DNA from: Algibacter sp. L3A6
Lineage (GTDB): Bacteria > Bacteroidota > Bacteroidia > Flavobacteriales > Flavobacteriaceae
Length of the DNA: 64,000 nucleotides
Assembly (NCBI RefSeq): GCF_009796825.1
Contig: NZ_CP047030.1
Coordinates: 2,083,501-2,147,500, forward strand
Direction of reading: 5' to 3'
The notes under the pieces are model-generated. The model had not been told where the DNA came from, ran no database searches, and saw only the letters and a program-made list of their open reading frames with translations. Positions 19,104 to 28,098 of the stretch are shown here, one piece after another. Each line of letters begins with the position of its first letter. Position 1 is the first letter of the stretch. Both the position numbers and the translations under genes were made by a program.

Positions 19104-19111
19104 CAAAAATA
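19104..19111 (-). promoter_or_regulatory. -7 promoter element of purKE
   Basis: TATTTTTG on the minus strand fits TAnnTTTG and lies 37-44 bases upstream of the purK start. Confidence 0.6.
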
Positions 19112-19176
19112 CGTTATAATCTTAAAATAGGCTTCAATTCATAAATCAAAAAAGCCTAAAACGTTAATCTATTGAT

Positions 19177-19184
19177 TATCTTTG
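19177..19184 (+). promoter_or_regulatory. -7 promoter element of hpt-adk
   Basis: TATCTTTG fits TAnnTTTG exactly. Its position puts the transcript start near 19190, which rules out the TTG at 19182 as a start codon and favours the GTG at 19206. Confidence 0.65.
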
Positions 19185-19205
19185 CAACTTCAAAAATTAA
19201 TAACG

Positions 19206-20315
19206 GTGATAAAGTTACACGACAAATATTTTAAACCATTTATATCTGCTGCACAAATTGATGATGCACTAGCTAGAATGGCCGATGAGATTGCGAATGA
19301 TATTGGTGACGAAGTTCCTGTATTTATCGGTATCTTAAACGGTTCGTTTATGGTGGTAAGCGATTTTGTTAAAAAATATCCAAAACCTTGTGAGGTTACT
19401 TTTATCAAATTAGCATCATACGAAGGTGTGAAATCTACCGAAGATATTCAACGTTTAATTGGGCTAACCCAAGATTTGTCTGGCCGCACTGTTGTAATTT
19501 TAGAAGATATTATAGATACCGGAAATACGCTTGCCGAAGTACATCGTATTTTTAAAAACGAGAATGTTAAGGCTTTAAAAATTGCTACTTTATTTTACAA
19601 GCCTGAGGCCTATAAAAAAGACTTTAAACTACATTATGTTGGTATAGAAATCCCTAATAAATTTATTGTAGGCTACGGCTTAGATTATGATGGTTTAGGA
19701 AGAAATTTACCAGAAGTATATCAAATAAAAGAAACACAACACATGACAAATTTAGTGCTATTTGGCCCTCCAGGAGCAGGCAAAGGAACACAAGCAAACT
19801 TTTTAAAAGAAAAATACAACTTGGTACACATTTCTACCGGTGATGTTTTTCGATTCAATATTAAAAACGAAACAGCTCTCGGTATGTTAGCAAAATCGTT
19901 TATAGATAAAGGAGAGTTGGTTCCAGACCAAGTAACTATTGATATGTTAAATGCTGAAGTTGAAAAAAATGCCGATGCAAATGGGTTTATTTTCGACGGT
20001 TTTCCTAGAACAAATGCACAAGCAGAATCTCTAGATAAATTAATGGAAGCTAAAGATTCGCAAATTAACGCAATGATTGCGCTAGAGGTAGACGATGAGA
20101 TTTTGGTTGGTCGTTTATTAGAAAGAGGAAAAACAAGCGGAAGACCTGATGATGCCGATGAATCTATTATAAGAAATAGAATTACCGAGTATTATAACAA
20201 AACTGCTATTTTAAAAGATTACTACAACGCACAAGAGAAATATTTTGGTGTTGATGGTGTTGGTAGTATTGAAGATATTACTGTGCGTTTAAGTACGGCA
20301 ATTGATAAGTTGTAA
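19206..20315 (+). CDS. Fused hypoxanthine phosphoribosyltransferase-adenylate kinase
   Basis: From the GTG at 19206 the protein has 369 residues and two complete enzymes. Residues 1 to about 178 are an HPRT with the PRPP loop VILEDIIDTGNTL. From Met180 (ATG 19743) an adenylate kinase begins with LVLFGPPGAGKGT, then FDGFPRTNAQA and a lid with ERGKTSGRPDD. The frame is continuous with no stop between domains. HPRT salvages hypoxanthine and guanine; Adk interconverts AMP, ADP and ATP. The fusion couples purine salvage to nucleotide phosphorylation. Free Adk from the internal ATG is possible. Confidence 0.94.
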   Translation: MIKLHDKYFKPFISAAQIDDALARMADEIANDIGDEVPVFIGILNGSFMVVSDFVKKYPKPCEVTFIKLASYEGVKSTEDIQRLIGLTQDLSGRTVVILEDIIDTGNTLAEVHRIFKNENVKALKIATLFYKPEAYKKDFKLHYVGIEIPNKFIVGYGLDYDGLGRNLPEVYQIKETQHMTNLVLFGPPGAGKGTQANFLKEKYNLVHISTGDVFRFNIKNETALGMLAKSFIDKGELVPDQVTIDMLNAEVEKNADANGFIFDGFPRTNAQAESLDKLMEAKDSQINAMIALEVDDEILVGRLLERGKTSGRPDDADESIIRNRITEYYNKTAILKDYYNAQEKYFGVDGVGSIEDITVRLSTAIDKL

Positions 20316-20511
20316 CGCAAATAGAAAATAGCAAGGAGTAAAATAAGATACTCTTTATGCTGTTTTTATATCGGTTTGCTGCTTTTTATATTTTGTTAAA
20401 GGCAAATCAAACATAATAATACTTAACAAAATAAAGTTTTCGCTTTTGCGGAAAAAAATAAAGGAACAACTGCTATTTTAAGCGTTGTGCTTATTAATAT
20501 TAAATTGGAAA

Positions 20512-21507
20512 ATGACAGAAGGAAATTTTGTAGATTACGTAAAAATGTATGTAAGCTCAGGTAAGGGTGGCCGTGGATCGGCGCATTTACATCGTGAAAA
20601 ATATATTACAAAAGGTGGTCCCGATGGAGGAGATGGAGGCCGTGGTGGTCACATTATTCTACGTGGTAACGATAACTTATGGACCCTTCTGCATTTAAAA
20701 TATAAAAAACACTTACGTGCTGGTCATGGTGAAAATGGTGGGAAAAGTAGAAGTTTTGGTGCCGATGGTGAAGATTTTTATTTAGATGTACCATTAGGAA
20801 CCGTAATTCGTGATACTGAAACTAACGAAATCATTCTTGAAATTACGGAAAATGGTGAAGAAAGAATTATTGCCGAAGGTGGAAAAGGTGGTTTAGGAAA
20901 CTGGCACTTTAGATCGTCTACAAACCAAACACCTCGCTATGCGCAACCTGGTTTGCCAATGGAAGAGAAGTACATAACTTTAGAGTTAAAAGTACTTGCA
21001 GATGTTGGTTTAGTAGGTTTTCCAAATGCAGGGAAATCAACACTTTTATCTGTAGTAACTTCTGCAAAACCAAAAATTGCCGATTACGAGTTTACAACCC
21101 TAAAACCAAATTTAGGTATTGTAAAATATCGTGATTTTCAAACTTTTGTAATGGCAGATATTCCTGGTATTATTGAAGGCGCTGCTGAAGGTAAAGGGTT
21201 AGGCCATTATTTTTTACGCCATATTGAGCGTAACTCAATTTTGTTGTTTATGATTCCTGCGGATGCGGAAGATGTAAGAAAACAATACGATATTTTACTT
21301 GATGAGCTTCGTCGTTACAACCCGGAAATGTTGGATAAAGATCGTATCATCGCCATATCAAAAAGTGATATGCTAGATGATGAGCTTCAAGCTGAGTTAA
21401 AAGTAGAACTAGACAATGAGTTACCAATTCCATACGTTTTTATTTCGTCTGTAGCCCAAAAAGGTATCACAGAGTTAAAGGATGTACTTTGGAAAATGTT
21501 GAATTAA
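20512..21507 (+). CDS. obgE: Ribosome-assembly GTPase Obg
   Basis: A 331-residue GTPase from the ATG at 20512; the in-frame region upstream lacks family similarity. The glycine-rich Obg domain (about 1-155) is followed by the G domain, with G1 GFPNAGKST, switch II DIPGIIEGA and a G4-like SKSD. It acts in late 50S assembly and stress control. The gene follows hpt-adk after 196 bases and ends in a strong terminator, so it may be transcribed alone. The C-terminal extension of some Obg proteins is absent. Confidence 0.97.
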   Translation: MTEGNFVDYVKMYVSSGKGGRGSAHLHREKYITKGGPDGGDGGRGGHIILRGNDNLWTLLHLKYKKHLRAGHGENGGKSRSFGADGEDFYLDVPLGTVIRDTETNEIILEITENGEERIIAEGGKGGLGNWHFRSSTNQTPRYAQPGLPMEEKYITLELKVLADVGLVGFPNAGKSTLLSVVTSAKPKIADYEFTTLKPNLGIVKYRDFQTFVMADIPGIIEGAAEGKGLGHYFLRHIERNSILLFMIPADAEDVRKQYDILLDELRRYNPEMLDKDRIIAISKSDMLDDELQAELKVELDNELPIPYVFISSVAQKGITELKDVLWKMLN

Positions 21508-21565
21508 TAGAATAATTTGGACTAACCTTTAAAAGGGAAAGTACTTTTTTATAACATTATTTAAG

Positions 21566-21606
21566 CCGCTAAGTCTTGTTTTTAAACAACACTTAGCGGT
21601 TTTTTA
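21566..21606 (+). terminator. Intrinsic terminator of obgE
   Basis: CCGCTAAGT pairs with ACTTAGCGG, the stem continues as TTGTTT/AAACAA after one C-C mismatch, and six T residues follow. Very strong Rho-independent signal. Confidence 0.88.
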
Positions 21607-21672
21607 TTTCAGAATAAAAAGTAATGCATATTCGGAACAATTTTTGTTTAAATTTATATAAAAAACAATATT

Positions 21673-22194
21673 ATGAAACTTGTTAAAACTCTCGCTATAT
21701 TATTTTTAGTGACATCTTGCGCTCCTATTTATGTAAACTACGATTACGAAAAAGGTACAGATTTCGCCAAATACAAAAGCTATAACTATTATGCCGACAT
21801 GAAAACTGGTTTAAGTGAGCTGGATACTAAACGACTTTTAAATGCTTTAGATGAACAACTGCAAGCCAAAGGTTTTGCATTGTCTGATACGCCCGATTTT
21901 TTTATAGACATAAAAAGCACCGAATTTCAAGGCGCACAAAGGCAAACCGTTGGCGTAGGAGTTGGTGGTGGAGGCGGTAATGTTGGCGGAGGTGTTTCTA
22001 TTGGCTTACCTCTTGGGCAGGCACAAGTAACACGACAAATAACAATCGATTTTGTTGACGAAAATATCAAGCAGCTTTACTGGCAAGCAGTTAGCGAATC
22101 TAGTTTTAATCCAAATAGCTCGCCAGAAAAACGTGAAGCACGTTTAAGTGCTATTGTTACTAAAATATTAAAGAAGTATCCGCCGAAAAATTAG
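21673..22194 (+). CDS. DUF4136-type lipoprotein
   Basis: A 173-residue exported lipoprotein with a signal ending in LVTSC. YDYEKGTDFAKYKSYNYY followed by a helical domain, a Gly-rich loop (VGVGVGGGGGNVGGG) and ITIDFVDENIKQLYWQA match the DUF4136 layout of Bacteroidota envelope lipoproteins. The function of the family is unknown. The next gene starts 29 bases later and also encodes a lipoprotein, so the two are probably one unit. Confidence 0.8.
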   Translation: MKLVKTLAILFLVTSCAPIYVNYDYEKGTDFAKYKSYNYYADMKTGLSELDTKRLLNALDEQLQAKGFALSDTPDFFIDIKSTEFQGAQRQTVGVGVGGGGGNVGGGVSIGLPLGQAQVTRQITIDFVDENIKQLYWQAVSESSFNPNSSPEKREARLSAIVTKILKKYPPKN

Positions 22195-22223
22195 GTTTCT
22201 CGATCCTGTTTCAAATATAAAAT

Positions 22224-22793
22224 ATGATTTTTAAATTGAAGAAAATAATCAAATTAGGGATTCTAGTTCTAATTATTAGCTTATTCTTGAGTTGCGATTA
22301 TGAAGATAAAGTGATTGTTGATAAAACTCATAAAGTGTTATCGAACGGGAAGCGTTTGGAAGTTGAAAAAACAACAACGCTTTCAACTGCTATAGGTCTG
22401 TTTTCTGGGCATAATTACGGCACTACACATCGATTTGTGTATAAATTGGGAATACAACCAGAATACGTTAATTGGGATGGTGGTAGTGGTGAGCCAAAAG
22501 CGTTACTCTTCCATAGAGACACGACATATATTTATTACTTAAAAGAAAAAGTTATTAGAACTGCCTATACCGACTCGGTAACAAATACTTTAAAAGAAGA
22601 TAATCATACAGAAATACAAGCATTTTATGAGAAACACATAGATAAGCGTTATTTTTTTAAGTTACTTGGGGATGATTATTGGGTAGATATTCAGGCTGAA
22701 GATTATGATGCTGTAAAGTCTTTTTCTAATGAATTTATCATTCCTAATGATAATGAGCTAAGCGTTAAGATAAATGATAGTATTGGTTTTTAA
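22224..22793 (+). CDS. Uncharacterised lipoprotein
   Basis: A 189-residue protein not recognised by family. A basic N terminus and hydrophobic core end in LFLSCDYED, a lipobox with an acidic +2 residue. The mature part is mixed alpha/beta with several aromatic residues (YVNWDGGSGEP, DDYWVDIQ) and no visible catalytic motif. It follows the DUF4136 gene at 29 bases and converges with the M64 peptidase gene, with 5 bases between stops. Confidence 0.7.
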   Translation: MIFKLKKIIKLGILVLIISLFLSCDYEDKVIVDKTHKVLSNGKRLEVEKTTTLSTAIGLFSGHNYGTTHRFVYKLGIQPEYVNWDGGSGEPKALLFHRDTTYIYYLKEKVIRTAYTDSVTNTLKEDNHTEIQAFYEKHIDKRYFFKLLGDDYWVDIQAEDYDAVKSFSNEFIIPNDNELSVKINDSIGF

Positions 22794-22798
22794 GAAGC

Positions 22799-24232
22799 TT
22801 ACTTTCTTATTAGTTTTTTAGTCGCTAAAAGTACCTTGTTCGCATAAAAATTAGTTAAATAAATCCCTGAAGGCAAAGCGCTTAAATTAATAGAGTTTAC
22901 TGTAGAATTGGTAAGCGTTTCCGATTTAATTTTTCGACCATCTATCGATATAATCTCTACGGTTACATTTTCGGTGTTATCACTTTCAAATTTCAAATTA
23001 ACAACATCTAAAACTGGGTTAGGATACATCGATACGGCAAAGGTGGTGTTAATACTTTCAATAGATTTAATGCCTAGTGTAGAATGTTCTATCGTCCAGG
23101 TTACGGTGCTTACGTGCGTTGTTTCATGATTGTCTACTTTTAAAAGTTCGGTATTATCTACAATTACCGCAATTAATGTATTTGTACCTATGGTTAAATC
23201 TTCTTCTTGTATGTTAACCAAATCTTGATTAGTTGCGAAAGGGGTATTATTTAAAGTCCATTCACTTTCTAAAGTATTCGGTATCGGTTCAATTAAGTTC
23301 AACTCAAATTCTAGCGGAAAAGTAGCATCACTAATAGGGTTCTCGTTGCTTGGTGTAAAAGAGTTAACGGGTGGTAATAAATCATGAATTTTCTCAATAA
23401 TGCCTTCTGTGCACACCGGGCAAAACGATTTGGTTATGTTTTCCATAATGCAATTTTGGTGTGGTTTATACCATTCGGCACAATTACCAGTATCGCAGGT
23501 GTATTGATAGACACCAACATTATTTAGACCTACCCAATTTTTCCATTTTACAAGAGTTTCGTCACTTTCTCTAGTCATGTTTATGGCTTCTTCTGTAAAT
23601 AATTCACCTGGATAATATTCATCTTTCAGGTTAAACATAGAGTGACCAAGCTCGTGAAGTACAGTTTTTGGACCCCAATATCCGGTATAGCTCATTGGGA
23701 ATTCACCTCCACTAGCTCCGTATTCATCTGAATTTACTAATATTAAAGTTTGGTCATAGGTAGGGAAGTTGTCGGCTAAAACGCTGTTGATTTTTACTTC
23801 AGTTTGGTTGGCGTAATTACCGTCTGCTTCGTAAAAAAGCCTTCTGTGTGCGCCGTAAGAATCGTAAGTTGCGTTAAAATACGTATCTGCACTAGTTATT
23901 GGTGACAATAATGCATCTGGAGTTTCTTCCGGATCAAAACTTTCTCCAGGATGATCGGCACCACTTTCGTTTGATGGCACGTAAATGATATGAACGTTAA
24001 AGTAATTGGAGTATTCTTTAAAAGGCGATTCGTTAAACATGTTGTTTGTATAATTAACAGCATCGGTTTTAAATTTGGCAAACTCACTAACTTGGTAGCC
24101 TTCGCTTAAAATTACTAAATTGAGGCGCTTAGTGTTGTCACCCGAATTTTTAATAGTCTCCGTAGTAAAAACTTGAGCCCCTGTAAAGTAAAAGTTTACT
24201 AATACAAAAAATAAAAATAAGGCGTTTTTCAT
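22799..24232 (-). CDS. Secreted M64-family metallopeptidase with T9SS sorting domain
   Basis: From the ATG at 24232 the protein has 477 residues with a signal peptide ending near FYFTGAQ. The peptidase domain has RLNLVILSEGY and the zinc motif HELGHSMFNLKDEY, as in the IgA-peptidase M64 family. A beta-rich middle region follows. The last 80 residues, with YPNPVLDVVNLKF and LPSGIYL, form a type A C-terminal signal for the type IX secretion system. It is therefore expected on the surface or in the medium. Its start lies one base past the stop of an upstream lipoprotein gene. The substrate is unknown. Confidence 0.9.
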   Translation of the reverse strand: MKNALFLFFVLVNFYFTGAQVFTTETIKNSGDNTKRLNLVILSEGYQVSEFAKFKTDAVNYTNNMFNESPFKEYSNYFNVHIIYVPSNESGADHPGESFDPEETPDALLSPITSADTYFNATYDSYGAHRRLFYEADGNYANQTEVKINSVLADNFPTYDQTLILVNSDEYGASGGEFPMSYTGYWGPKTVLHELGHSMFNLKDEYYPGELFTEEAINMTRESDETLVKWKNWVGLNNVGVYQYTCDTGNCAEWYKPHQNCIMENITKSFCPVCTEGIIEKIHDLLPPVNSFTPSNENPISDATFPLEFELNLIEPIPNTLESEWTLNNTPFATNQDLVNIQEEDLTIGTNTLIAVIVDNTELLKVDNHETTHVSTVTWTIEHSTLGIKSIESINTTFAVSMYPNPVLDVVNLKFESDNTENVTVEIISIDGRKIKSETLTNSTVNSINLSALPSGIYLTNFYANKVLLATKKLIRK

Positions 24233-24233
24233 A

Positions 24234-24755
24234 TTATTCAATATTAGAAGTAACAAGCGTTTTTGTGTTTTGTAGAGAGTCTATTACTTCTTTAATTCTA
24301 ATAAATTTAGTTGAAGTATTTAACTGAATACGCAGGTTTAACGGTGCGTGTTTTATAGATACGTTTCGTTTTTTGAAATTAAAAGAGTCGGTTGTGAATT
24401 CAATAGTTTTTAATAATGGATTAGATATGGTTTGTTCGGAAATTAACGTTTTGTTTTTGCTAAGCTGTGTACAAACTAAATCACCTGGAACTCCCGATGT
24501 TATATATTTAGAACCACTGTTTCGTAGTTTACCGTCTACTATTTTTTTATCTATAAATTCAATAGATTTTTGTCCTTTTGTATTTTGAGAAACTTGATAA
24601 TTTAAGAATATAAGTTTTGGGTCGCTTTCCGGAACTTCTGCGTTTTGAACAAGGCTAGTTTTTGTGGCACAAGATATGCACACCAAAGCGAATAGCATTA
24701 AAAATGCAGTTTTAGGCTTGTAAAAGTTAGTATGTTTTGGGGCAACCTTTTTCAC
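24234..24755 (-). CDS. Uncharacterised lipoprotein upstream of the M64 peptidase
   Basis: From the GTG at 24755 the protein has 173 residues; this start lies about 20 bases after a TAACTTTG element, while longer readings would begin inside or before that promoter. The signal ends in LVCISC. The mature part has no family I recognise; two beta-rich stretches surround GVPGDLVCTQLSKNKTL. Only one base separates it from the peptidase gene, so translational coupling is likely and a partner or inhibitor role is possible. Confidence 0.65.
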   Translation of the reverse strand: MKKVAPKHTNFYKPKTAFLMLFALVCISCATKTSLVQNAEVPESDPKLIFLNYQVSQNTKGQKSIEFIDKKIVDGKLRNSGSKYITSGVPGDLVCTQLSKNKTLISEQTISNPLLKTIEFTTDSFNFKKRNVSIKHAPLNLRIQLNTSTKFIRIKEVIDSLQNTKTLVTSNIE

Positions 24756-24776
24756 AATTGAAATAAAATATTTAAA

Positions 24777-24784
24777 CAAAGTTA
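24777..24784 (-). promoter_or_regulatory. -7 promoter element of the lipoprotein-M64 operon
   Basis: TAACTTTG on the minus strand fits TAnnTTTG and lies 22 bases before the GTG start at 24755. Confidence 0.55.
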
Positions 24785-24876
24785 CGGAATATTGTCTTTT
24801 AAAGCCATGATATAACGATGAATGCCTTAGTTTTGGTTGCAAACCCTACAATTGCATCGTTAAAAAGCGTAAAAGA

Positions 24877-25332
24877 ATGATAAGTATAAAAGGAACAAAT
24901 TCTAATAATTTAGATTTTCAAAAACTTGTTGAGGCTTTGGATATTGATTTAGTTGCTTACTATAAAGAGGAAAAACAGTTTTACGGAAAGCTTAATAATA
25001 TTGATGAAATTAAGTATGCTGTTGTGGCTTATGATGAAAATAATAACCCTATTGGATGTGGGGGAATTAAAGCTTTTTCGGAAGATGAAGTTGAGGTTAA
25101 GCGGATGTTTGTGCCTTTTGAATCTAGAGGTAAAGGTGTTGCTAAATTGATTTTAGAAGCCTTAGAAGATTGGAGTGTAGAATTAGGTTTTAAAAAATGT
25201 ATTCTTGAAACTTTAAAAAAGAAACCTTATGCTATCAGGTTTTATGAGAAAAATAATTACCATGCTATTCCTAATTTTGGTGATTATGTAAAAGCCGAAA
25301 ATAGTATCTGCTTCGCTAAAAATTTAAAATAG
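24877..25332 (+). CDS. GNAT-family N-acetyltransferase
   Basis: A 151-residue GNAT fold. The acetyl-CoA site is EVKRMFVPFESRGKGVAKLI, with the RGKGVA pyrophosphate loop. KCILETLKKKPYAIRFYEKN supplies the later beta-alpha elements. The substrate is not predictable. The DUF1697 gene starts seven bases downstream, so both probably share one transcript. Confidence 0.88.
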   Translation: MISIKGTNSNNLDFQKLVEALDIDLVAYYKEEKQFYGKLNNIDEIKYAVVAYDENNNPIGCGGIKAFSEDEVEVKRMFVPFESRGKGVAKLILEALEDWSVELGFKKCILETLKKKPYAIRFYEKNNYHAIPNFGDYVKAENSICFAKNLK

Positions 25333-25339
25333 AATCGCT

Positions 25340-25879
25340 ATGGGAACTTATATTGCATTGCTGAGAGGTATTAATGTTGGGGGAAAGAATAAAATTTTAA
25401 TGGCTGAGCTTCGCGATTTGTTATTAAATATTGGTTTAAAAGACGTACAAACCTATATACAGAGTGGCAATATTATTTTTAATTCTGAAGAAGGAAACGC
25501 TTCGGAATTAGAATTTCAAATTACGGAAGCTATAAAAGAACGTTTCCAGTTAGATGTTCCTGTGCTTGTAAAAACTAGAAATGCGTTGAGCACTATTTTT
25601 GATGCCTGTCCCTTTTCCGAAGAAAAAAAACAAAAAAGTTATTTTTCATTGTTATATACAGCACCAGAAGTTGATTTTGTAAATGAAGTTTCGAGTACAA
25701 AGTTTGAGAATGAGGACATTGAAATTTCACCAAATTGTGTTTATTTTTATTCATCTATTGGCTACGGAAAAACAAAATATAATAATAACTTCTTTGAGCG
25801 TAAATTAAAAGTTACTGCCACAGCTAGAAATTATAAAACGATCGTGAAGCTTTTAGAGCTGTCTGAAAATGCTAGCTAA
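25340..25879 (+). CDS. DUF1697 family protein
   Basis: A 179-residue protein with the family's opening IALLRGINVGGKNKILMAEL, then LRDLLLNIGLKDVQTYIQSG and NIIF. The C-terminal YGKTKYNNNFFERKL and VTATARNYKTI are also typical. DUF1697 is a widespread cytoplasmic fold with no established activity. It is the second gene after the GNAT. Confidence 0.9.
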   Translation: MGTYIALLRGINVGGKNKILMAELRDLLLNIGLKDVQTYIQSGNIIFNSEEGNASELEFQITEAIKERFQLDVPVLVKTRNALSTIFDACPFSEEKKQKSYFSLLYTAPEVDFVNEVSSTKFENEDIEISPNCVYFYSSIGYGKTKYNNNFFERKLKVTATARNYKTIVKLLELSENAS

Positions 25880-25943
25880 ATTAATAATTTAGTGCTAATA
25901 ATAGTGAATTACTGAATTCGATAAAAATAGCAGAGATATTTCT

Positions 25944-25951
25944 TATTTTTG
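25944..25951 (+). promoter_or_regulatory. -7 promoter element of the mevalonate operon
   Basis: TATTTTTG fits TAnnTTTG, 36 bases before the mvaD start. Confidence 0.6.
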
Positions 25952-25986
25952 CCAAAACTAGCTGTATTAAAGCTTAAAATTTAAAC

Positions 25987-27066
25987 ATGACTGAAACCGA
26001 TTTTATCCCAAAACCATATTCGAAGCATATTGAAAGCGGAGAATTTACATGGAGTTCGCCAAGCAATATTGCTTTAGTGAAATATTGGGGGAAAAAGCAA
26101 GATCAAATACCCGAAAATCCATCTATAAGTTTTACGCTAGATTATTGTAAAACCACTACGAAATTGAGTTTTTCTGAAAAAGAAAATAAAGACACTTTTT
26201 CGTTTGATGTGTTTTTGGATAATGAGAAAAAAGATGATTTTAAACCTAAAATAGAAACCTTTTTTAAGCGAGTGGAACGTTATTTGCCATTTTTAAAGAA
26301 CTATCATTTTAAAATAGAAACGTCAAATTCATTTCCTCATAGTTCTGGTATTGCATCATCGGCGTCTGGCATGAGTGCTTTGGCTTTGTGCTTGATGAGT
26401 ATTGAAAAGGTATTGGTTAATGATGATTTAAAAATAAATTTCATTCAAAAAGCATCTTTTTTAGCGCGTTTAGGTTCTGGTAGTGCTTGCAGAAGTTTAG
26501 AAGGCGATTTGGTAGTTTGGGGTGAGCATGAAGATGTAGCCGGAAGTTCCGATTTGTTTGGAGTAAAATATCCGTTTGAAGTTCATGAGAATTTCAAAAA
26601 TTATCAGGATACTATTTTATTGGTGGATAAAGGAGAAAAGCAGGTGAGTAGTACGGTTGGGCATAATTTAATGCATGGCCATCCATTTGCACAACAACGT
26701 TTTGAGCAGGCTAATACAAACCTTAAAGACATAAAAAGTATTTTAAAATCGGGAGATTTAGATGCTTTTATTGGTTTGGTTGAAAGTGAAGCTTTAACAC
26801 TGCATGCTATGATGATGACGAGTATGCCTTATTTTATTTTAATGAAACCGAACACGTTGCAGATTATAAATAAAATTTGGGCATTTAGAGAATCTACAGG
26901 TTCTAAAGTGTGTTTTACTTTGGATGCTGGTGCGAATGTGCATGTTTTGTACCCTGAAAATGAGGCAGAATCTGCGCTTAAATTCATTAAAAGTGAGTTA
27001 GTTACCTTTTGTCAAAAAGGTGAGTATATTGTCGATAAAATTGGATTTGGAGCAAAACTGTTGTAA
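25987..27066 (+). CDS. mvaD: Diphosphomevalonate decarboxylase
   Basis: A 359-residue GHMP-superfamily enzyme that turns mevalonate diphosphate into isopentenyl diphosphate. SPSNIALVKYWGK at residue 20, the phosphate loop PHSSGIASSASGMSALA and GSGSACRSLEGDLVVW are family signatures. The catalytic Asp is in FTLDAGANVHVLYP. It is the first of three isoprenoid genes on this strand, 29 bases before the GHMP kinase. It shows that this organism uses the mevalonate pathway, as many Flavobacteriia do. Confidence 0.96.
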   Translation: MTETDFIPKPYSKHIESGEFTWSSPSNIALVKYWGKKQDQIPENPSISFTLDYCKTTTKLSFSEKENKDTFSFDVFLDNEKKDDFKPKIETFFKRVERYLPFLKNYHFKIETSNSFPHSSGIASSASGMSALALCLMSIEKVLVNDDLKINFIQKASFLARLGSGSACRSLEGDLVVWGEHEDVAGSSDLFGVKYPFEVHENFKNYQDTILLVDKGEKQVSSTVGHNLMHGHPFAQQRFEQANTNLKDIKSILKSGDLDAFIGLVESEALTLHAMMMTSMPYFILMKPNTLQIINKIWAFRESTGSKVCFTLDAGANVHVLYPENEAESALKFIKSELVTFCQKGEYIVDKIGFGAKLL

Positions 27067-27095
27067 TTTTGCATTTACCAAGTCACTTATAGCTT

Positions 27096-28025
27096 ATGAA
27101 AGGACCTTTATTTTACTCAAAAATATTACTCTTCGGAGAGTACGGAATCATCAAGGATTCTAAAGGTTTATCAATACCTTACAGTTTTTATAATGGTGCT
27201 TTGAAAACAGATAAAAACCCATCGGAAACAGCAATAGCTTCTAACGCAAGTTTACAGCGCTATGTTGGGTATTTAGAGAATATTAATCCGGAATTGGTTG
27301 TTTTTGATGTGGCTTCATTAAAAAAACACGTAAAGGCTGGTATGTATTTCGACTCGTCTATTCCGCAAGGTTATGGTGTTGGTAGTAGTGGTGCTTTGGT
27401 TGCAGCTATTTACGATAAGTACGCACAAGATAAAATTACAGTTTTAGAGAATTTAACACGTGAAAAACTATTAAAGTTAAAAACAATCTTTTCTGAAATG
27501 GAATCTTTTTTCCACGGAAAATCTTCGGGTTTAGATCCTTTAAATAGTTATTTAAGTATTCCAATTCTTATCAATTCAAAAGATAATATCGAGGCTACAG
27601 GTATTCCTGCTCAGCAAAACGATGGTAAAGGCGCTGTGTTTTTATTAGATAGTGGTATTATTGGTGAAACTGCACCAATGGTAAGTTTATTTATGGAAAG
27701 CATGAAGCAAGAAGGGTTTCGTAGTATGTTGAAAAATCAATTTATAAAACATACCGATGCTTGCGTAGACGATTTTCTAAAAGGAGATGTTAAGTCTTTA
27801 TTTAAAAACACCAAGAGTTTATCTAAGGTGGTTTTAAGTCACTTTAAACCAATGATTCCGCAACAGTTTCACGAGCTTTGGAAAAAAGGTATCGATACTA
27901 ACGAATACTATTTAAAACTTTGCGGCTCTGGTGGAGGTGGCTATATTTTAGGTTTTACAGAAGATTTGAGTAAAGCAGAAAAAGCACTTTCGGGTTATAA
28001 ATTAGAAGTGGTTTACAATTTCTAG
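27096..28025 (+). CDS. GHMP kinase, probable mevalonate kinase
   Basis: A 309-residue GHMP kinase with KILLFGEYGIIKDSKGLSIP, the ATP loop SIPQGYGVGSSGALVAAIY and the C-terminal LKLCGSGGGGYILGF. Position directly after mvaD points to mevalonate kinase activity; phosphomevalonate kinase cannot be excluded from motifs alone. The enzyme is cytoplasmic. The next gene, a UbiA prenyltransferase, starts 73 bases later. Confidence 0.85.
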   Translation: MKGPLFYSKILLFGEYGIIKDSKGLSIPYSFYNGALKTDKNPSETAIASNASLQRYVGYLENINPELVVFDVASLKKHVKAGMYFDSSIPQGYGVGSSGALVAAIYDKYAQDKITVLENLTREKLLKLKTIFSEMESFFHGKSSGLDPLNSYLSIPILINSKDNIEATGIPAQQNDGKGAVFLLDSGIIGETAPMVSLFMESMKQEGFRSMLKNQFIKHTDACVDDFLKGDVKSLFKNTKSLSKVVLSHFKPMIPQQFHELWKKGIDTNEYYLKLCGSGGGGYILGFTEDLSKAEKALSGYKLEVVYNF

Positions 28026-28098
28026 ATCTTAGGTTTTATTATAAAATTTCGAAAACTTTTCGAGATTATTCGAGAATTCTTTTCAAAAGCAAGATTTT

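Noticed and set aside
19182..19205. Upstream TTG start for hpt-adk
   Set aside because: It falls inside the -7 promoter element and would add eight residues with no family match.
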